Source: Spartinivicinus poritis
Lineage (GTDB): Bacteria; Pseudomonadota; Gammaproteobacteria; Pseudomonadales; Zooshikellaceae
NCBI RefSeq assembly: GCF_028858535.1
Contig: NZ_JAPMOU010000027.1
Coordinates: forward strand, 1 to 64,000
Length of the DNA: 64,000 bases
Reading direction: 5' to 3'
The stretch's first letter is position 1. Each line of letters begins with the position of its first letter. The position numbers and the translations under genes were made by a program. Of the stretch, positions 16,571 to 25,426 are shown piece by piece. The notes beneath the pieces were generated by a model. That model had not been told where the DNA came from, made no database searches, and worked only from the letters and a program-made list of their open reading frames with translations.

Positions 16571-17017
16571 ATGAAAACAACAGCGCTTTTTCGGCCAATT
16601 GGGCCTGATCAATTTGAAGCACTAAAAAAACTTGAATTTAGTCAAATACCATCCCATGTCTTTGGCCAAAAGTTTTTTTACCCATTGCTACACGAATCAT
16701 TTGCAAAACAAATAGCAAAAGAATGGTACTTGCCTAAGCATGGCCATGCTTATGTTATTAGGCTTGAGATTGCCTGTAGCTATCTTGAGCAATTTGAAGT
16801 AAAGCGTATTGGTGGCCCAGAGCACACTGAATATCGTATTCCTATTGAGGAAAAAGCTAGCTTCAGCAGAGAACTGGTAGGCAAAATAGAAGTTATTGCA
16901 GAGTATCAGCAAGATACTATCAAGCAACCCTTTTTGTTTTGTCGAATTGGTGAAACCACTGAGGCAATGTTAAACCCAACAGTTGGGTTTCAGTCACACT
17001 TTCAATGCCTAGCTTAA
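16571..17017 (+). CDS. Conserved protein often labelled ADP-ribosylation/crystallin J1-like
   Basis: A cytoplasmic protein of about 148 aa. It starts TALFRPIGPDQFEALKKLEF and contains FFYPLLHESFAKQIAKEW, HAYVIRLEIACSYLEQFEV, EYRIPIEE and GKIEVIAEY. I recall this series of blocks from a widespread family of unknown biochemical role, sometimes annotated ADP-ribosylation/crystallin J1. The ATG at 16571 fits the family's N-terminus; an ATG at 16538 would add 11 residues. Neither has a strong Shine-Dalgarno. It stands alone. Confidence 0.6.
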   Translation: MKTTALFRPIGPDQFEALKKLEFSQIPSHVFGQKFFYPLLHESFAKQIAKEWYLPKHGHAYVIRLEIACSYLEQFEVKRIGGPEHTEYRIPIEEKASFSRELVGKIEVIAEYQQDTIKQPFLFCRIGETTEAMLNPTVGFQSHFQCLA

Positions 17018-17428
17018 CTCCTTTGACGAATCACTCAGCTCTACGAGAGCCATATCAGCAGGGAAGCTATTTAGAATACACTGATCACCAAACATCTCAC
17101 CAGGCCACATAGAGCTTCAATGTGGCTTAAGTGAAGGCATTTTATACCTATTACGATTTACACTAGCCTGTTTATTAAAGCCCAAAACTCTCTACAAGCG
17201 CGCAACTGATATCAACTTAAAACACAAAAGGTTACTGATCACAACTCAACCAATCTCCCTGTTACCCTTATTCTCTACTTGTATTCTTTCAATGCCAATT
17301 ATTTCAAGCTTCTGCTAACCTTCACTTAACAAGTCAAGTGTTGTTAAAAAGTTGGCGATTTTTCATAAAAGACGTATTATTTTCCACAAAATAGGATCAG
17401 ATAAGTGACTTAAGCATGTAGGTGAGTT
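17018..17428. other. Intergenic region before rhlB
   Basis: About 410 bases with no supported gene. It ends with the Shine-Dalgarno-like AGGTGAG of rhlB. Confidence 0.4.
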
Positions 17429-18874
17429 TTGATCAAGATATTCAATAAGATATTCAAACCCAAACACCACACAACAACAACTTCTCCCTCATCACCAGAA
17501 AGTCAGGAGCTTTCTGATAAACCCTCTAAAACCGTTAATCAAAAATCCTCCTCCTCTCCCAACAAAGCGAGCTGGAATATCAGCGAGTTCGCTGTGCCTG
17601 AAGCTGAGGGTAAAACGCGCTTTCATGACTTCGAACTGCCAGATATACTCATGCAAGCAATACACAACCTGGGCTTTAGTTACTGTACGCCAATCCAAGC
17701 TGAAGTACTAACAGCCACTTTAGCTGGACGCGATGCGATTGGCCGAGCTCAAACCGGCACAGGAAAAACCGCCGCTTTTCTCATTAGCACCATAAAGCAA
17801 TTATTAGAAACACCCAGCCCTACTCCCCGTTATGCAGGAGAACCTCGAGCACTAATTCTGGCACCTACTCGCGAGCTGGCAATCCAAATTGCTAATGATG
17901 CCAAAGAGTTATGTAAGTTTAGCTCAATTAATGTCACCACTATCATGGGTGGAATGGAATATGATAAGCAGCGCCGACACTTACATAATGAGTTTTTAGA
18001 TATTGTAGTTGCAACACCCGGCCGGTTAATTGACTACTATGAAAAACAGGATATTCACCTAGACTTGCTTGAAGTATTGGTTATTGATGAAGCAGACCGT
18101 ATGTTAGATATGGGCTTCATACCTCAAGTCAGGCGAATTGTCAGAGCCACTCCCAAGCGAGGAGACAGGCAAACCCTATTATTTAGCGCCACGTTTAATG
18201 ATGAAGTGACCCGCTTAATAGATCAGTGGACCTACCAACCAGTCAAAGTAGAAATTGAACCTGAGCAGGTAACAACCGATACAGTTGTTCAACATTTCTA
18301 TATGGTTGAAGAAAACAGTAAAGCGAAACTGCTGGTTAATCTGATTTTACAAGAAGATCTTCACCGAATTATTGTCTTTGCAAACCGGCGCGATCAAACG
18401 CGCAAGTTACAAGAGCTGCTCTATCAGGTAGGTATTAGTTGTGACTTATTATCTGGTGAAGTAGCCCAAAAAAAACGGCTCCGTACTTTAGAAGACTTTA
18501 GAGAAGGCAGAATCCGTGTTTTAGTTGCAACTGATGTGGCGGGACGGGGTATTCACGTTGATGGCATTAGCCATGTGATTAACTACAACCTCCCTGATGA
18601 CCTTGAAGATTATGTACACCGTATTGGCCGAACGGGGCGGGCAGGGGCAACCGGCGTTGCCATAAGCTTAACAGGTGAGTCAGACGCATTTTTACTGCCA
18701 GAGTTAGAGCAACTATTAGGCATGTCATTAACAATTGAGCAACCACCTGAAAGCTATTTGACTCAACGTTTACCTGTTAAAGGCAAAACGTCTCCAGCCA
18801 AAAACCATCACCGTAAACCACACAAGCAGTATAAAAAAACAGGCCACCATAAAAAGCCACAAAGGAGAAGGTAG
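17429..18874 (+). CDS. rhlB: DEAD-box ATP-dependent RNA helicase RhlB
   Basis: A 481-aa helicase unwinding RNA, in many gammaproteobacteria as part of the degradosome. All motifs are present: Q-motif (GFSYCTPIQ), [32 protein letters not shown] and HRIGRTGR. An N-terminal low-complexity extension of about 60 residues and a very basic Lys/His/Arg tail ([17 protein letters not shown]) suit RNA binding. The start is a TTG just after AGGTGAG. The layout (long N-terminal extension, FHDFELP, basic tail) fits RhlB better than RhlE or SrmB. A stem-loop at 18864-18895 lies at the end of the gene. Confidence 0.85.
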   Translation: MIKIFNKIFKPKHHTTTTSPSSPESQELSDKPSKTVNQKSSSSPNKASWNISEFAVPEAEGKTRFHDFELPDILMQAIHNLGFSYCTPIQAEVLTATLAGRDAIGRAQTGTGKTAAFLISTIKQLLETPSPTPRYAGEPRALILAPTRELAIQIANDAKELCKFSSINVTTIMGGMEYDKQRRHLHNEFLDIVVATPGRLIDYYEKQDIHLDLLEVLVIDEADRMLDMGFIPQVRRIVRATPKRGDRQTLLFSATFNDEVTRLIDQWTYQPVKVEIEPEQVTTDTVVQHFYMVEENSKAKLLVNLILQEDLHRIIVFANRRDQTRKLQELLYQVGISCDLLSGEVAQKKRLRTLEDFREGRIRVLVATDVAGRGIHVDGISHVINYNLPDDLEDYVHRIGRTGRAGATGVAISLTGESDAFLLPELEQLLGMSLTIEQPPESYLTQRLPVKGKTSPAKNHHRKPHKQYKKTGHHKKPQRRR

Positions 18875-18999
18875 CATCTGCTGCCTTTTCTCTCCTACTA
18901 ACCAAGTACTTACCTCAAATATACAACTGATCAGGCTATTCTTAGCTGTTTACTACTGTCATTAGACTAAAGGCTATTCAACACAAAGTAAAAAACACT

Positions 19000-19027
19000 T
19001 TTACATACTGCCAGTATACTGTATATT
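19000..19027 (+). promoter_or_regulatory. Sigma-70-like promoter overlapped by a LexA-box-like site
   Basis: TTTACA (19000-19005) and TATATT (19022-19027) are 16 bp apart and point along the plus strand, away from rhlB. The -10 element sits inside a LexA-like palindrome, so SOS repression would be direct. Confidence 0.45.
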
Positions 19028-19034
19028 TATACAG
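19019..19034. promoter_or_regulatory. LexA-box-like operator
   Basis: CTGTATATTTATACAG is a perfect inverted repeat (CTGTATA/TATACAG around TT) and fits CTGT-N8-ACAG. With flanks it reads TACTGTATATTTATACAGTT, close to the E. coli LexA consensus. It lies in the non-coding space between rhlB and phoH. A weak terminator for rhlB is the alternative, but the following T-run is broken. Confidence 0.6.
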
Positions 19035-19265
19035 TTAGTTTTGCTTGGCGGTGTTCAGCTCCATTCAATTTGTGCAAACCCAATAGTACTTCTGGCAACA
19101 GAAGAGCAGCATATATTGAGCGATAGCTAGCCAGTTAACACATATATTCAAGCATTGACTATCTACTCTCGCTATCAGTTATTTAAGGGTACGCCGTCAG
19201 ATAATCTGTTATCAGATGCCTTAAATAACTTTACTACTGTTGCCGGCTATATGCCGGCTTTTTTT
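19035..19265 (+). ncRNA. Candidate structured small RNA ending in an intrinsic terminator
   Basis: No good protein-coding frame with a ribosome site exists here, yet the sequence is highly structured. A long stem is formed by GTTATTTAAGG (19178-19188) and CCTTAAATAAC (19219-19229), with an inner ATCTG/CAGAT hairpin in between. A strong terminator follows at once. Transcription could start near 19035 from the LexA-overlapped promoter. The 5' end is a guess, and nothing here matches an RNA family I know. An 82-codon frame starting at TTG 19155 runs straight through the terminator and is dismissed. Confidence 0.5.
19242..19265 (+). terminator. Strong intrinsic terminator
   Basis: GCCGGC TATAT GCCGGC followed by seven T and a G: a classic Rho-independent terminator on the plus strand. 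No annotated gene ends here, which supports a separate transcript upstream. Confidence 0.85.
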
Positions 19266-19609
19266 GTTATTTCTTTAATTTGCTATACCTTTCACTCTGA
19301 GCATATTGGTTATTTTTTAAACCTAAAAAGAAATCATGACTCGTATGCATGCCCTAGCTACCAACAGTTACAAAAATTTAACGTCCAGTCTAAACCTGCT
19401 TAATAGAAATGCTTCTACATCTTTTGACGTTTTTTTAAACAATATTAGACCTTGTGGGTTAGCTGTTTTAGTTTAATATCTAAAGCAAGGAGGTTAATTT
19501 TAGTCACGCTACTGCCATCTTGTTGTAGTTACATAGGAAACAGGAACAAGTTTCTTTTGGAATACATGTTCTTTAGATAGTGGTCTTTTGCACTGAAAGG
19601 TACCCACCT
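19266..19609. other. Region before the PIN-PhoH gene
   Basis: About 340 bases without a gene, presumably the promoter and leader of the PIN-PhoH gene. No clear promoter or structure stood out. Confidence 0.35.
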
Positions 19610-21007
19610 ATGGTAGATGCCATCCAGCTTGAATTAATCAAGAGCCAGAAACGCACCTTTGTTCTAGATACCAATGTTCTCATCCACGACCCCAATGCAG
19701 TAATGAGTTTTGATGAGCACAAAGTTATTATTCCCATTACAGTATTAGAGGAGCTTGATAAACTTAAAACAGGCAAGCACACCATGGCTGCAGACTGCCG
19801 ACAGGCAATACGCGTCATTGATCAAATCCTTGGCTCAGCCCCACCTGCTGAGGTAGAACAAGGCGTACCTATTCGGCGCTATGATGAATCCCCTCCCTTA
19901 GGCACACTGGCTATTATGATGCCTCCCAATGATCCAGCCATTTCCTTTCTTTCACCGGCAAACGACAACATCATTATTAACCACATTTGTTCGCTACAGC
20001 ACCTTAGCCAAGATGAAAAAATCATCCTGGTCAGTAAAGACATCAATATGCGCCTAAAAGCCAGAGGCTGTGGTATAGAGTCTCAGGACTATCACAACGA
20101 CCAGTTAGTATCTGATGTGGAGTTACTAAGCAAAGGTTATCAGGAAATTGCTGGTTCATTTTGGGAGCAAATACACCATGTGTCTACCCGACAAGAGCAA
20201 GGGCAAACATTACACATTATTCCCAAAGACAACTTAACTTTTGAGGTATACCCCAATAAGTTTATTTTGGATGAACAGGGCTTTATCGGGCAAATTAAAG
20301 CCATTAGTGAAACAGAAGTCACTATGCTTGATCTTACCCATGATTTTCTAATGCAACAGGAAGCCTGGGGGTTACAGCCCAGAGATATATACCAGGCAAT
20401 GGCACTTCAGCTACTGCTGGACCCCGATATTCATCTAGTTAACCTTACAGGGGCAGCAGGCTCAGGTAAAACAATTTTAGCCCTGGCAGCAGCAATCGAA
20501 ATGACCGTTGCCAGCAAACGATATCGCCGTATTATTGCTACTCGCAGTGTACAAGGGTTAGATGAAGATATCGGCTTTTTACCTGGCACCGAAGAAGAAA
20601 AAATGGAGCCTTGGCTTGGCGCCATTACTGATAACCTGGAAGCACTTCACTGTGAAGATGAGTGTACTCACAGTAGTATCGATTACATCCTGAAAAAAGT
20701 GCCACTGCACTTTAAATCACTCAACTATATCCGTGGCAGGAGTTTCCAGCATAGCCTAATCATTATTGATGAGTGCCAAAACCTCACACCTCACCAAATG
20801 AAAACAATCATTACCCGAGCAGGTAGTGGGAGTAAAGTGATTTGTTTGGGTAATCTGGCCCAAATCGATACCCCCTACCTTAGCGCAACCAGCTCAGGGC
20901 TCACTTATTTAACAGAACGCTTTAAAAACTTTGCTTACGGGGGAAACATTCAATTGAGAGGAGTTCCACGATCATTGCTAGCCGAGTTTGCTGAACAAAA
21001 CTTATAG
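19610..21007 (+). CDS. PIN-domain PhoH family ATPase (PhoH2/YlaK type)
   Basis: A protein of about 465 aa joining an N-terminal PIN RNase domain (TFVLDTNVLIHDPNA, then VLEELDKLK, plus acidic residues near 140) and a C-terminal PhoH ATPase with Walker A GAAGSGKT, SVQGLDEDIGFLPG, and Walker B IIIDECQNLTP. PhoH2 proteins unwind and cut RNA. The ATG at 19610 is used because AAAGG lies 9 nt before it; a GTG at 19580 lacks such a site. Nearby rhlB gives the region an RNA-metabolism flavour, but the genes are not one operon. Confidence 0.9.
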   Translation: MVDAIQLELIKSQKRTFVLDTNVLIHDPNAVMSFDEHKVIIPITVLEELDKLKTGKHTMAADCRQAIRVIDQILGSAPPAEVEQGVPIRRYDESPPLGTLAIMMPPNDPAISFLSPANDNIIINHICSLQHLSQDEKIILVSKDINMRLKARGCGIESQDYHNDQLVSDVELLSKGYQEIAGSFWEQIHHVSTRQEQGQTLHIIPKDNLTFEVYPNKFILDEQGFIGQIKAISETEVTMLDLTHDFLMQQEAWGLQPRDIYQAMALQLLLDPDIHLVNLTGAAGSGKTILALAAAIEMTVASKRYRRIIATRSVQGLDEDIGFLPGTEEEKMEPWLGAITDNLEALHCEDECTHSSIDYILKKVPLHFKSLNYIRGRSFQHSLIIIDECQNLTPHQMKTIITRAGSGSKVICLGNLAQIDTPYLSATSSGLTYLTERFKNFAYGGNIQLRGVPRSLLAEFAEQNL

Positions 21008-21185
21008 TGTTGCCCCTAATTGCTAATGGAGCATAACAGCATTCAATCAAACCCAAAACGAAAGATATAAACAGTTGTAGAGGCGATATACTTCCCCTAT
21101 CGCCTTTATAGACGGCCACCTCTTGTACAGGAGCAAAGAGCTCGCTAGACTTGATTGACTGTTAGAACAATACGATAGAGCCACT

Positions 21186-21950
21186 ATGTTAGCTGTTATT
21201 TCCCCTGCCAAAACGCTGGATTTTGAAACATCCCCTACCACTCATACATATACTCAACCTGAGCTATCAAAGCAATCAGAAGTACTAGTTAAAGTACTTC
21301 GTCAATATAGCCCCGATCAACTAGCTCAGCTAATGAAGCTAAGCGACAAACTTGCGGGGCTAAATGCAGCCCGCTTTAACGAATGGTATTTACCATTTAC
21401 CCCTGACAATGCCAAACAAGCAGTATTAGCTTTTAAAGGTGATGTATATACTGGATTAGAAGCAGAAAGCTTTACAGAAAAACAGTTTGAGTTTGCTCAG
21501 CAACATTTAAGGATATTATCAGGGCTTTACGGCTTATTAAGACCATTAGACCTTATCCAGCCTTATCGGCTAGAAATGGGCACCAAATTAGAAAACCCTA
21601 ATGGTAAAGACTTATATCAGTTTTGGGATGACCAAATTACCCAACAATTAAATTCACAGCTAGCAAATGTAAAAGGCCCTTTGATTAATTTAGCCTCTAA
21701 TGAGTACTTCAAGTCCATCAAATCCCAGTTACTTGATGCAGACATTATTACCCCCGTTTTTAAAGACTGGAAAAATGGTCAATATAAAGTCATTAGCTTC
21801 TTAGCCAAAAAAGCTCGAGGGATGATGGTTAATTATTTAGTAAAAAATAAAATTAAAAACCCAGAAAAACTAAAACAGTTTGATTTAGCTGGCTACCAAT
21901 ATCAACCAGATTTATCATCTACTAAGGAATGGATATTCACCAGAAAATAG
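21186..21950 (+). CDS. yaaA: Peroxide stress protein YaaA (DUF328)
   Basis: 254 aa, full length for the family. It begins [14 protein letters not shown] and contains the family blocks [36 protein letters not shown], and [10 protein letters not shown], ending with [15 protein letters not shown]. YaaA binds DNA and lowers free iron to limit hydrogen-peroxide damage. It is a single gene, convergent with the solute-binding protein gene that follows. Confidence 0.92.
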   Translation: MLAVISPAKTLDFETSPTTHTYTQPELSKQSEVLVKVLRQYSPDQLAQLMKLSDKLAGLNAARFNEWYLPFTPDNAKQAVLAFKGDVYTGLEAESFTEKQFEFAQQHLRILSGLYGLLRPLDLIQPYRLEMGTKLENPNGKDLYQFWDDQITQQLNSQLANVKGPLINLASNEYFKSIKSQLLDADIITPVFKDWKNGQYKVISFLAKKARGMMVNYLVKNKIKNPEKLKQFDLAGYQYQPDLSSTKEWIFTRK

Positions 21951-21981
21951 TAATATTCTGATAGCTTGATACGTGAATCAA

Positions 21982-22749
21982 TCACATGTACTTTCTCAAA
22001 AGCTCATTATATTTATCCGATTCACGTATAAGCTCAATGGTAGCCCAAATCTCTTCGGAGAGTTTTGGACTTTGCTTAACAAACTGATGAGACAACATTA
22101 AAAAGTATGCTTTAGTTCTAAGAGGAGGGTTTACCTTAACTACACGATCATATTTTGGTGAATATGTTTTTAAAATAAAATCCCCCATTGTTTCTAAGTC
22201 TGCAACACCAGCTATACGTCCTGCTACCAGCTTTTCCATATTTTGCAAAGTATTTTCTACCTCCTCAACATCTACGCTCAACTTCACTAACTGATCAACT
22301 ACTGCATACCCTCTTGTAGCACCTATCGCACCATCCAGCTCAGTAAACTGCATACCATCCCAGTTCAAAGGAGAGCTATTAAGCTTATACAATACATACG
22401 ACCAGTTCAGCATTCTTTTTGAAATATCGAGTTTACCATTTTGCATGGGGTAAACCCCTATTGCCAAACACTCAGGCTTAAAACTGCTATGAAAAAGGCC
22501 ATCAATCTTATTGGCAGCAATCGCTTTTAGCCCTCGCTGCCAAGGCATACGCAAAAACGTAAATTTAACCTTTAGCTTTTCCTCTACTAACTTAAGCATC
22601 TCTATGGAAACACCAGGCCTTTCATCAACTAACTTTGTCCCCCCTTCTATGATAAATGGTGGGTTTGCAGAGTCACCACAGGCCAATATGACAGTTTGAG
22701 CGTAGCAAGAGTTGATAAATAGTATAGCAAGCGCTATTAACCTAACCAT
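21982..22749 (-). CDS. Periplasmic solute-binding protein, family 3-like
   Basis: 255 aa with a signal peptide (MVRLIALAILFINSCYAQ). It reads VILACGDSANPPFI at the ligand-binding start and continues with RPGVSIEMLKLVEEKLKVKFTFLRMPWQRGLKAI and a DGLFHSSF element. The second lobe includes GAIGATRGYAVVDQL. No permease or ATPase is adjacent. It is one of four such orphans in the window. Confidence 0.8.
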   Translation of the reverse strand: MVRLIALAILFINSCYAQTVILACGDSANPPFIIEGGTKLVDERPGVSIEMLKLVEEKLKVKFTFLRMPWQRGLKAIAANKIDGLFHSSFKPECLAIGVYPMQNGKLDISKRMLNWSYVLYKLNSSPLNWDGMQFTELDGAIGATRGYAVVDQLVKLSVDVEEVENTLQNMEKLVAGRIAGVADLETMGDFILKTYSPKYDRVVKVNPPLRTKAYFLMLSHQFVKQSPKLSEEIWATIELIRESDKYNELLRKYM

Positions 22750-22774
22750 TATTTTGCTTACATATAAACTTTAA

Positions 22775-23032
22775 TTACAACCGCATATCAATAACATTTT
22801 TCAGCTCACCCTCAAAGTCATTCGCTGGCAAGTTATAATCTAAAATTCGCTGTAGTGCTTCATATACTATCAACCAAGACCACAAACTATACTCCATTTT
22901 TTGCTCAGGTAATTTAGCAAAACTATCATTAAGCAGCTGAGAGTATCGCTCTTTAATTAAAATAATCTGATCTGGCAAACTTTGATTATCTGAGAATTTA
23001 CTGGCTAACTTATTATCTCTTGTCAGGTACAT
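22775..23032 (-). CDS. Small hypothetical protein
   Basis: 85 aa, probably cytosolic and helical, starting MYLTRDNKLASKFSD. It contains a hydrophobic stretch (YSLWSWLIVYEALQRIL) that looks like a buried helix, not a membrane span. It stands just upstream of the solute-binding protein gene on the same strand, with a 25-nt gap, so the two may be co-transcribed. No family is recognised. Confidence 0.5.
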   Translation of the reverse strand: MYLTRDNKLASKFSDNQSLPDQIILIKERYSQLLNDSFAKLPEQKMEYSLWSWLIVYEALQRILDYNLPANDFEGELKNVIDMRL

Positions 23033-23306
23033 ATCTTACACCTCAAGTCAAAAAGATCTTGAAAATAGTGGTAGATAAAAAATAAATGCACCCTAGCTAA
23101 AGCAAGTAATTTGCCAAGCTGCTTAAACGCTATAAATTACCCTCTGTTCAGCAAATAGAATACAAACTTTAAGCAGCCAACTTTCGCTACTGTTTAATTC
23201 AAAGACACTTTTAGCATAGCGCGCATAGGCTCTTTATATATACCTATCATGAGTCATTATTAGGCAGCCTTTAAGGAAGTTAAGCAAATATTAATCTAAT
23301 ATTACT

Positions 23307-23831
23307 TTATTTTTGGTAAACCAAGGGTAAGTCAGCTGTTAAGTGCTCACCATCTACTGTAAAATGAAAATATCTATGTAAAATATTACTGTCCGCGTAT
23401 GACCAAACATAAGAGCTTTCATCAAGTAATGAGTTGCCTGGCAAAATTTTAACAAACCCGTAATCTTCGGCTATTTCCTGTTTATCTTTTATTTTTTGAC
23501 TGAATAATTTACCTTTTTCCAGCTGATATATAATTTTTTCAAAGTGGATAGAACGTTGATACTGATTAGTAAACTTAACACTGTAAAAGTCCGTATCCTG
23601 CTGCTGCCAGTTGTGCTTAATATCTACATCAACTGGCGGCTGCTTACCAAGATAGTTTACCTCTGCATTTAAAACTAGCATACCGTTATTATATAGTTGT
23701 AACGTATATTCTCGAGAGTTATGCCATGTAATATCACTAGAGTTTTGTTGGCAACCGAGCTGTAAAGTTACTAATAATAAAAGCGTAACAATTCGCAGAC
23801 AAATGAATTGATATGACATATTAGTCATCAA
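23307..23831 (-). CDS. Hypothetical lipoprotein partnered with a GRDP-like protein
   Basis: A 174-aa exported lipoprotein: a hydrophobic leader and a lipobox LQLGC, then a beta-rich domain of about 140 residues (ITWHNSREYTLQLYNNGML and onward). Its start overlaps the stop of the upstream GRDP-like gene by 4 nt (ATGA), so they are translationally coupled and probably act together at the envelope. I do not recognise the domain. About 270 bases after it contain no gene. Confidence 0.6.
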   Translation of the reverse strand: MMTNMSYQFICLRIVTLLLLVTLQLGCQQNSSDITWHNSREYTLQLYNNGMLVLNAEVNYLGKQPPVDVDIKHNWQQQDTDFYSVKFTNQYQRSIHFEKIIYQLEKGKLFSQKIKDKQEIAEDYGFVKILPGNSLLDESSYVWSYADSNILHRYFHFTVDGEHLTADLPLVYQK

Positions 23832-24538
23832 TCACCTCCTCCTCCACAGCTGCTACCTCCACCACTACTACAGCTTCCACAGCCACTACCGCAACTACCT
23901 GAAGAGCCTTTCTTACGCTTTCCTTTTTTCTTTCTGCGTTGTGATGCCCCCCCTTTATTACCACCAAAAAGCAAATACCCAAAAATCCAAAAAAAAGCTA
24001 TCAAGAAAGCTAAAGAAAATACATTCTCAAGTGTTTCTGAAAGTCCTGCATAGACATAACTTGAGCCAAAGAGTAAACCCAAAATCAGTAGTAATTTAGG
24101 ATACTTTCTTGAATTTATTTCTGGCTCTTTCTGCCAAACCGCTACAGGAGCCTCTACACCAAATTCGTTAGCATATTTTTGCAAGGTATATTGATACTGA
24201 TCTTGCATAAGGGCTTCATCATTTTCCTCACTGGGGTCATGGTGAATGGGGCGTTGTAGTATATTGTCACATAAATCAATCCAATAAGAGCGACTGAATG
24301 TCAAGTGTAAATGCCAAACCGCATCAATGGCTTTTGATGGCGTAACAGGGGTTTTGCTGATACAAGCTAAATAGATAAACTTCTTATATTCATCTATAGC
24401 AAGTAAGCAGTAATTTTTATCCCACCCGGTTTCTGATTGCAGCTTATTAATAAATAACTGCTGCTGAGGGGCTGCAACTTGATACCTATTTAGCTTTTCC
24501 CATAAGCTGCTATTAGTCATATCACTGTATATTCGCAA
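23828..24538 (-). CDS. GRDP/TIGR04222-like membrane protein with a Gly/Ser/Cys-rich tail
   Basis: A 236-aa protein in three parts. The N-terminal domain has YKKFIYLA, AIDAVWHLHL and PIHHDPS, the pattern of glycine-rich-domain (GRDP-like) proteins. Two membrane helices follow (about residues 150-195), then a basic linker (RRKKKGKRKKG). The tail is about 25 residues of Gly, Ser and Cys with six Cys. Such tails are known in the TIGR04222-type family but their role is not. The start is a TTG with AGGAG at suitable spacing. It is coupled to the downstream lipoprotein gene. Confidence 0.65.
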   Translation of the reverse strand: MRIYSDMTNSSLWEKLNRYQVAAPQQQLFINKLQSETGWDKNYCLLAIDEYKKFIYLACISKTPVTPSKAIDAVWHLHLTFSRSYWIDLCDNILQRPIHHDPSEENDEALMQDQYQYTLQKYANEFGVEAPVAVWQKEPEINSRKYPKLLLILGLLFGSSYVYAGLSETLENVFSLAFLIAFFWIFGYLLFGGNKGGASQRRKKKGKRKKGSSGSCGSGCGSCSSGGGSSCGGGGD

Positions 24539-24607
24539 TGTTAATACTCCTTTTACTTCACCTACTCTTACTGCTGAGCTACATAGGATATATAAGCCTA
24601 ACTCACT

Positions 24608-25390
24608 TTAAAACTCGCGCTGCTCACTTAGTTCATTGACCTCAAGCTTCAACAAACGCGACTGTCTATATAGGTAACGTACCATATCATACTCAAAAGG
24701 TGAGTCTAGTGAACCATAACGAAATGGAATTTGATGGCGGCGATCAATAGCATTTAACGCGAAAACAGCCGGATGACTAACAGTGCTACGAGGTATTGTC
24801 AACCAATTAACCTGGTTAAGTAAAAAACTATCCACTATGAGCCCTGTCATATCTCTAAGATTGGTTGGTCCTAAAATAGGTAATACAATATAAGCTCCAT
24901 CATTCATTCCATAAAACGCTAGCGTATGACCAAAATCTGCATTGTGCCGCTGTATTCCAATATAACTGGCTACATCAAACGCCCCCAATATACCAGCGGT
25001 AGTATTTATCAACAAACGTCCTGAGCTGTATAACGTTCCTTTCAAATTAAATTGCAGTCCATTATTGACAATGTTCGCCACCTCAGAAACATTGTTAAGC
25101 ACTTTGCTCACTCTATCCTGAACAAACTCAGGAATTAAATACTCATAAGTAGATACAACTGGCAAATACACAGCTTCATCAAACTGCCTGTTAAACTTAT
25201 ATAAAATTCGATTAGCTGGTTCTAATGGATCATATGTATCGATAAAATCGATGTCTTTTATTGTAGCCCCTCTGGTTTCATTTTCACGAAAATCAAGGCT
25301 TTCAAGAGGATATTCTCGTTCAGCTGCTAAACAATGCATACTTACAAATAACCAAATACCCATCAAGGTTGTTTTTTTTATCTTAAGCAT
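24608..25390 (-). CDS. mlaA: MlaA (VacJ) family outer-membrane lipid-asymmetry protein
   Basis: 260 aa with an N-terminal signal, then the family's DPLEPANRILYKFN, QFNLKGTLYSSGRLLINTTAGILGAFDVA split by short gaps, FGHTLAFYGMNDGAYIVLPILGPTNLRD, and a C-terminal PFEYDMVRYLY. MlaA extracts misplaced phospholipids from the outer leaflet of the outer membrane. The signal region (MHCLAAE) does not form a good lipobox, unlike typical MlaA lipoproteins. It lies 36 nt after the hydrolase gene in the same direction. The rest of the Mla pathway is not in the window. Confidence 0.88.
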   Translation of the reverse strand: MLKIKKTTLMGIWLFVSMHCLAAEREYPLESLDFRENETRGATIKDIDFIDTYDPLEPANRILYKFNRQFDEAVYLPVVSTYEYLIPEFVQDRVSKVLNNVSEVANIVNNGLQFNLKGTLYSSGRLLINTTAGILGAFDVASYIGIQRHNADFGHTLAFYGMNDGAYIVLPILGPTNLRDMTGLIVDSFLLNQVNWLTIPRSTVSHPAVFALNAIDRRHQIPFRYGSLDSPFEYDMVRYLYRQSRLLKLEVNELSEQREF

Positions 25391-25426
25391 TTTTATAGAC
25401 TTTTATACTATTGATAGTTGCACCTG

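Noticed and set aside
19155-19403. 82-codon open frame starting with TTG
   Set aside because: It runs through a strong terminator and has no Shine-Dalgarno; the region fits a structured RNA better.
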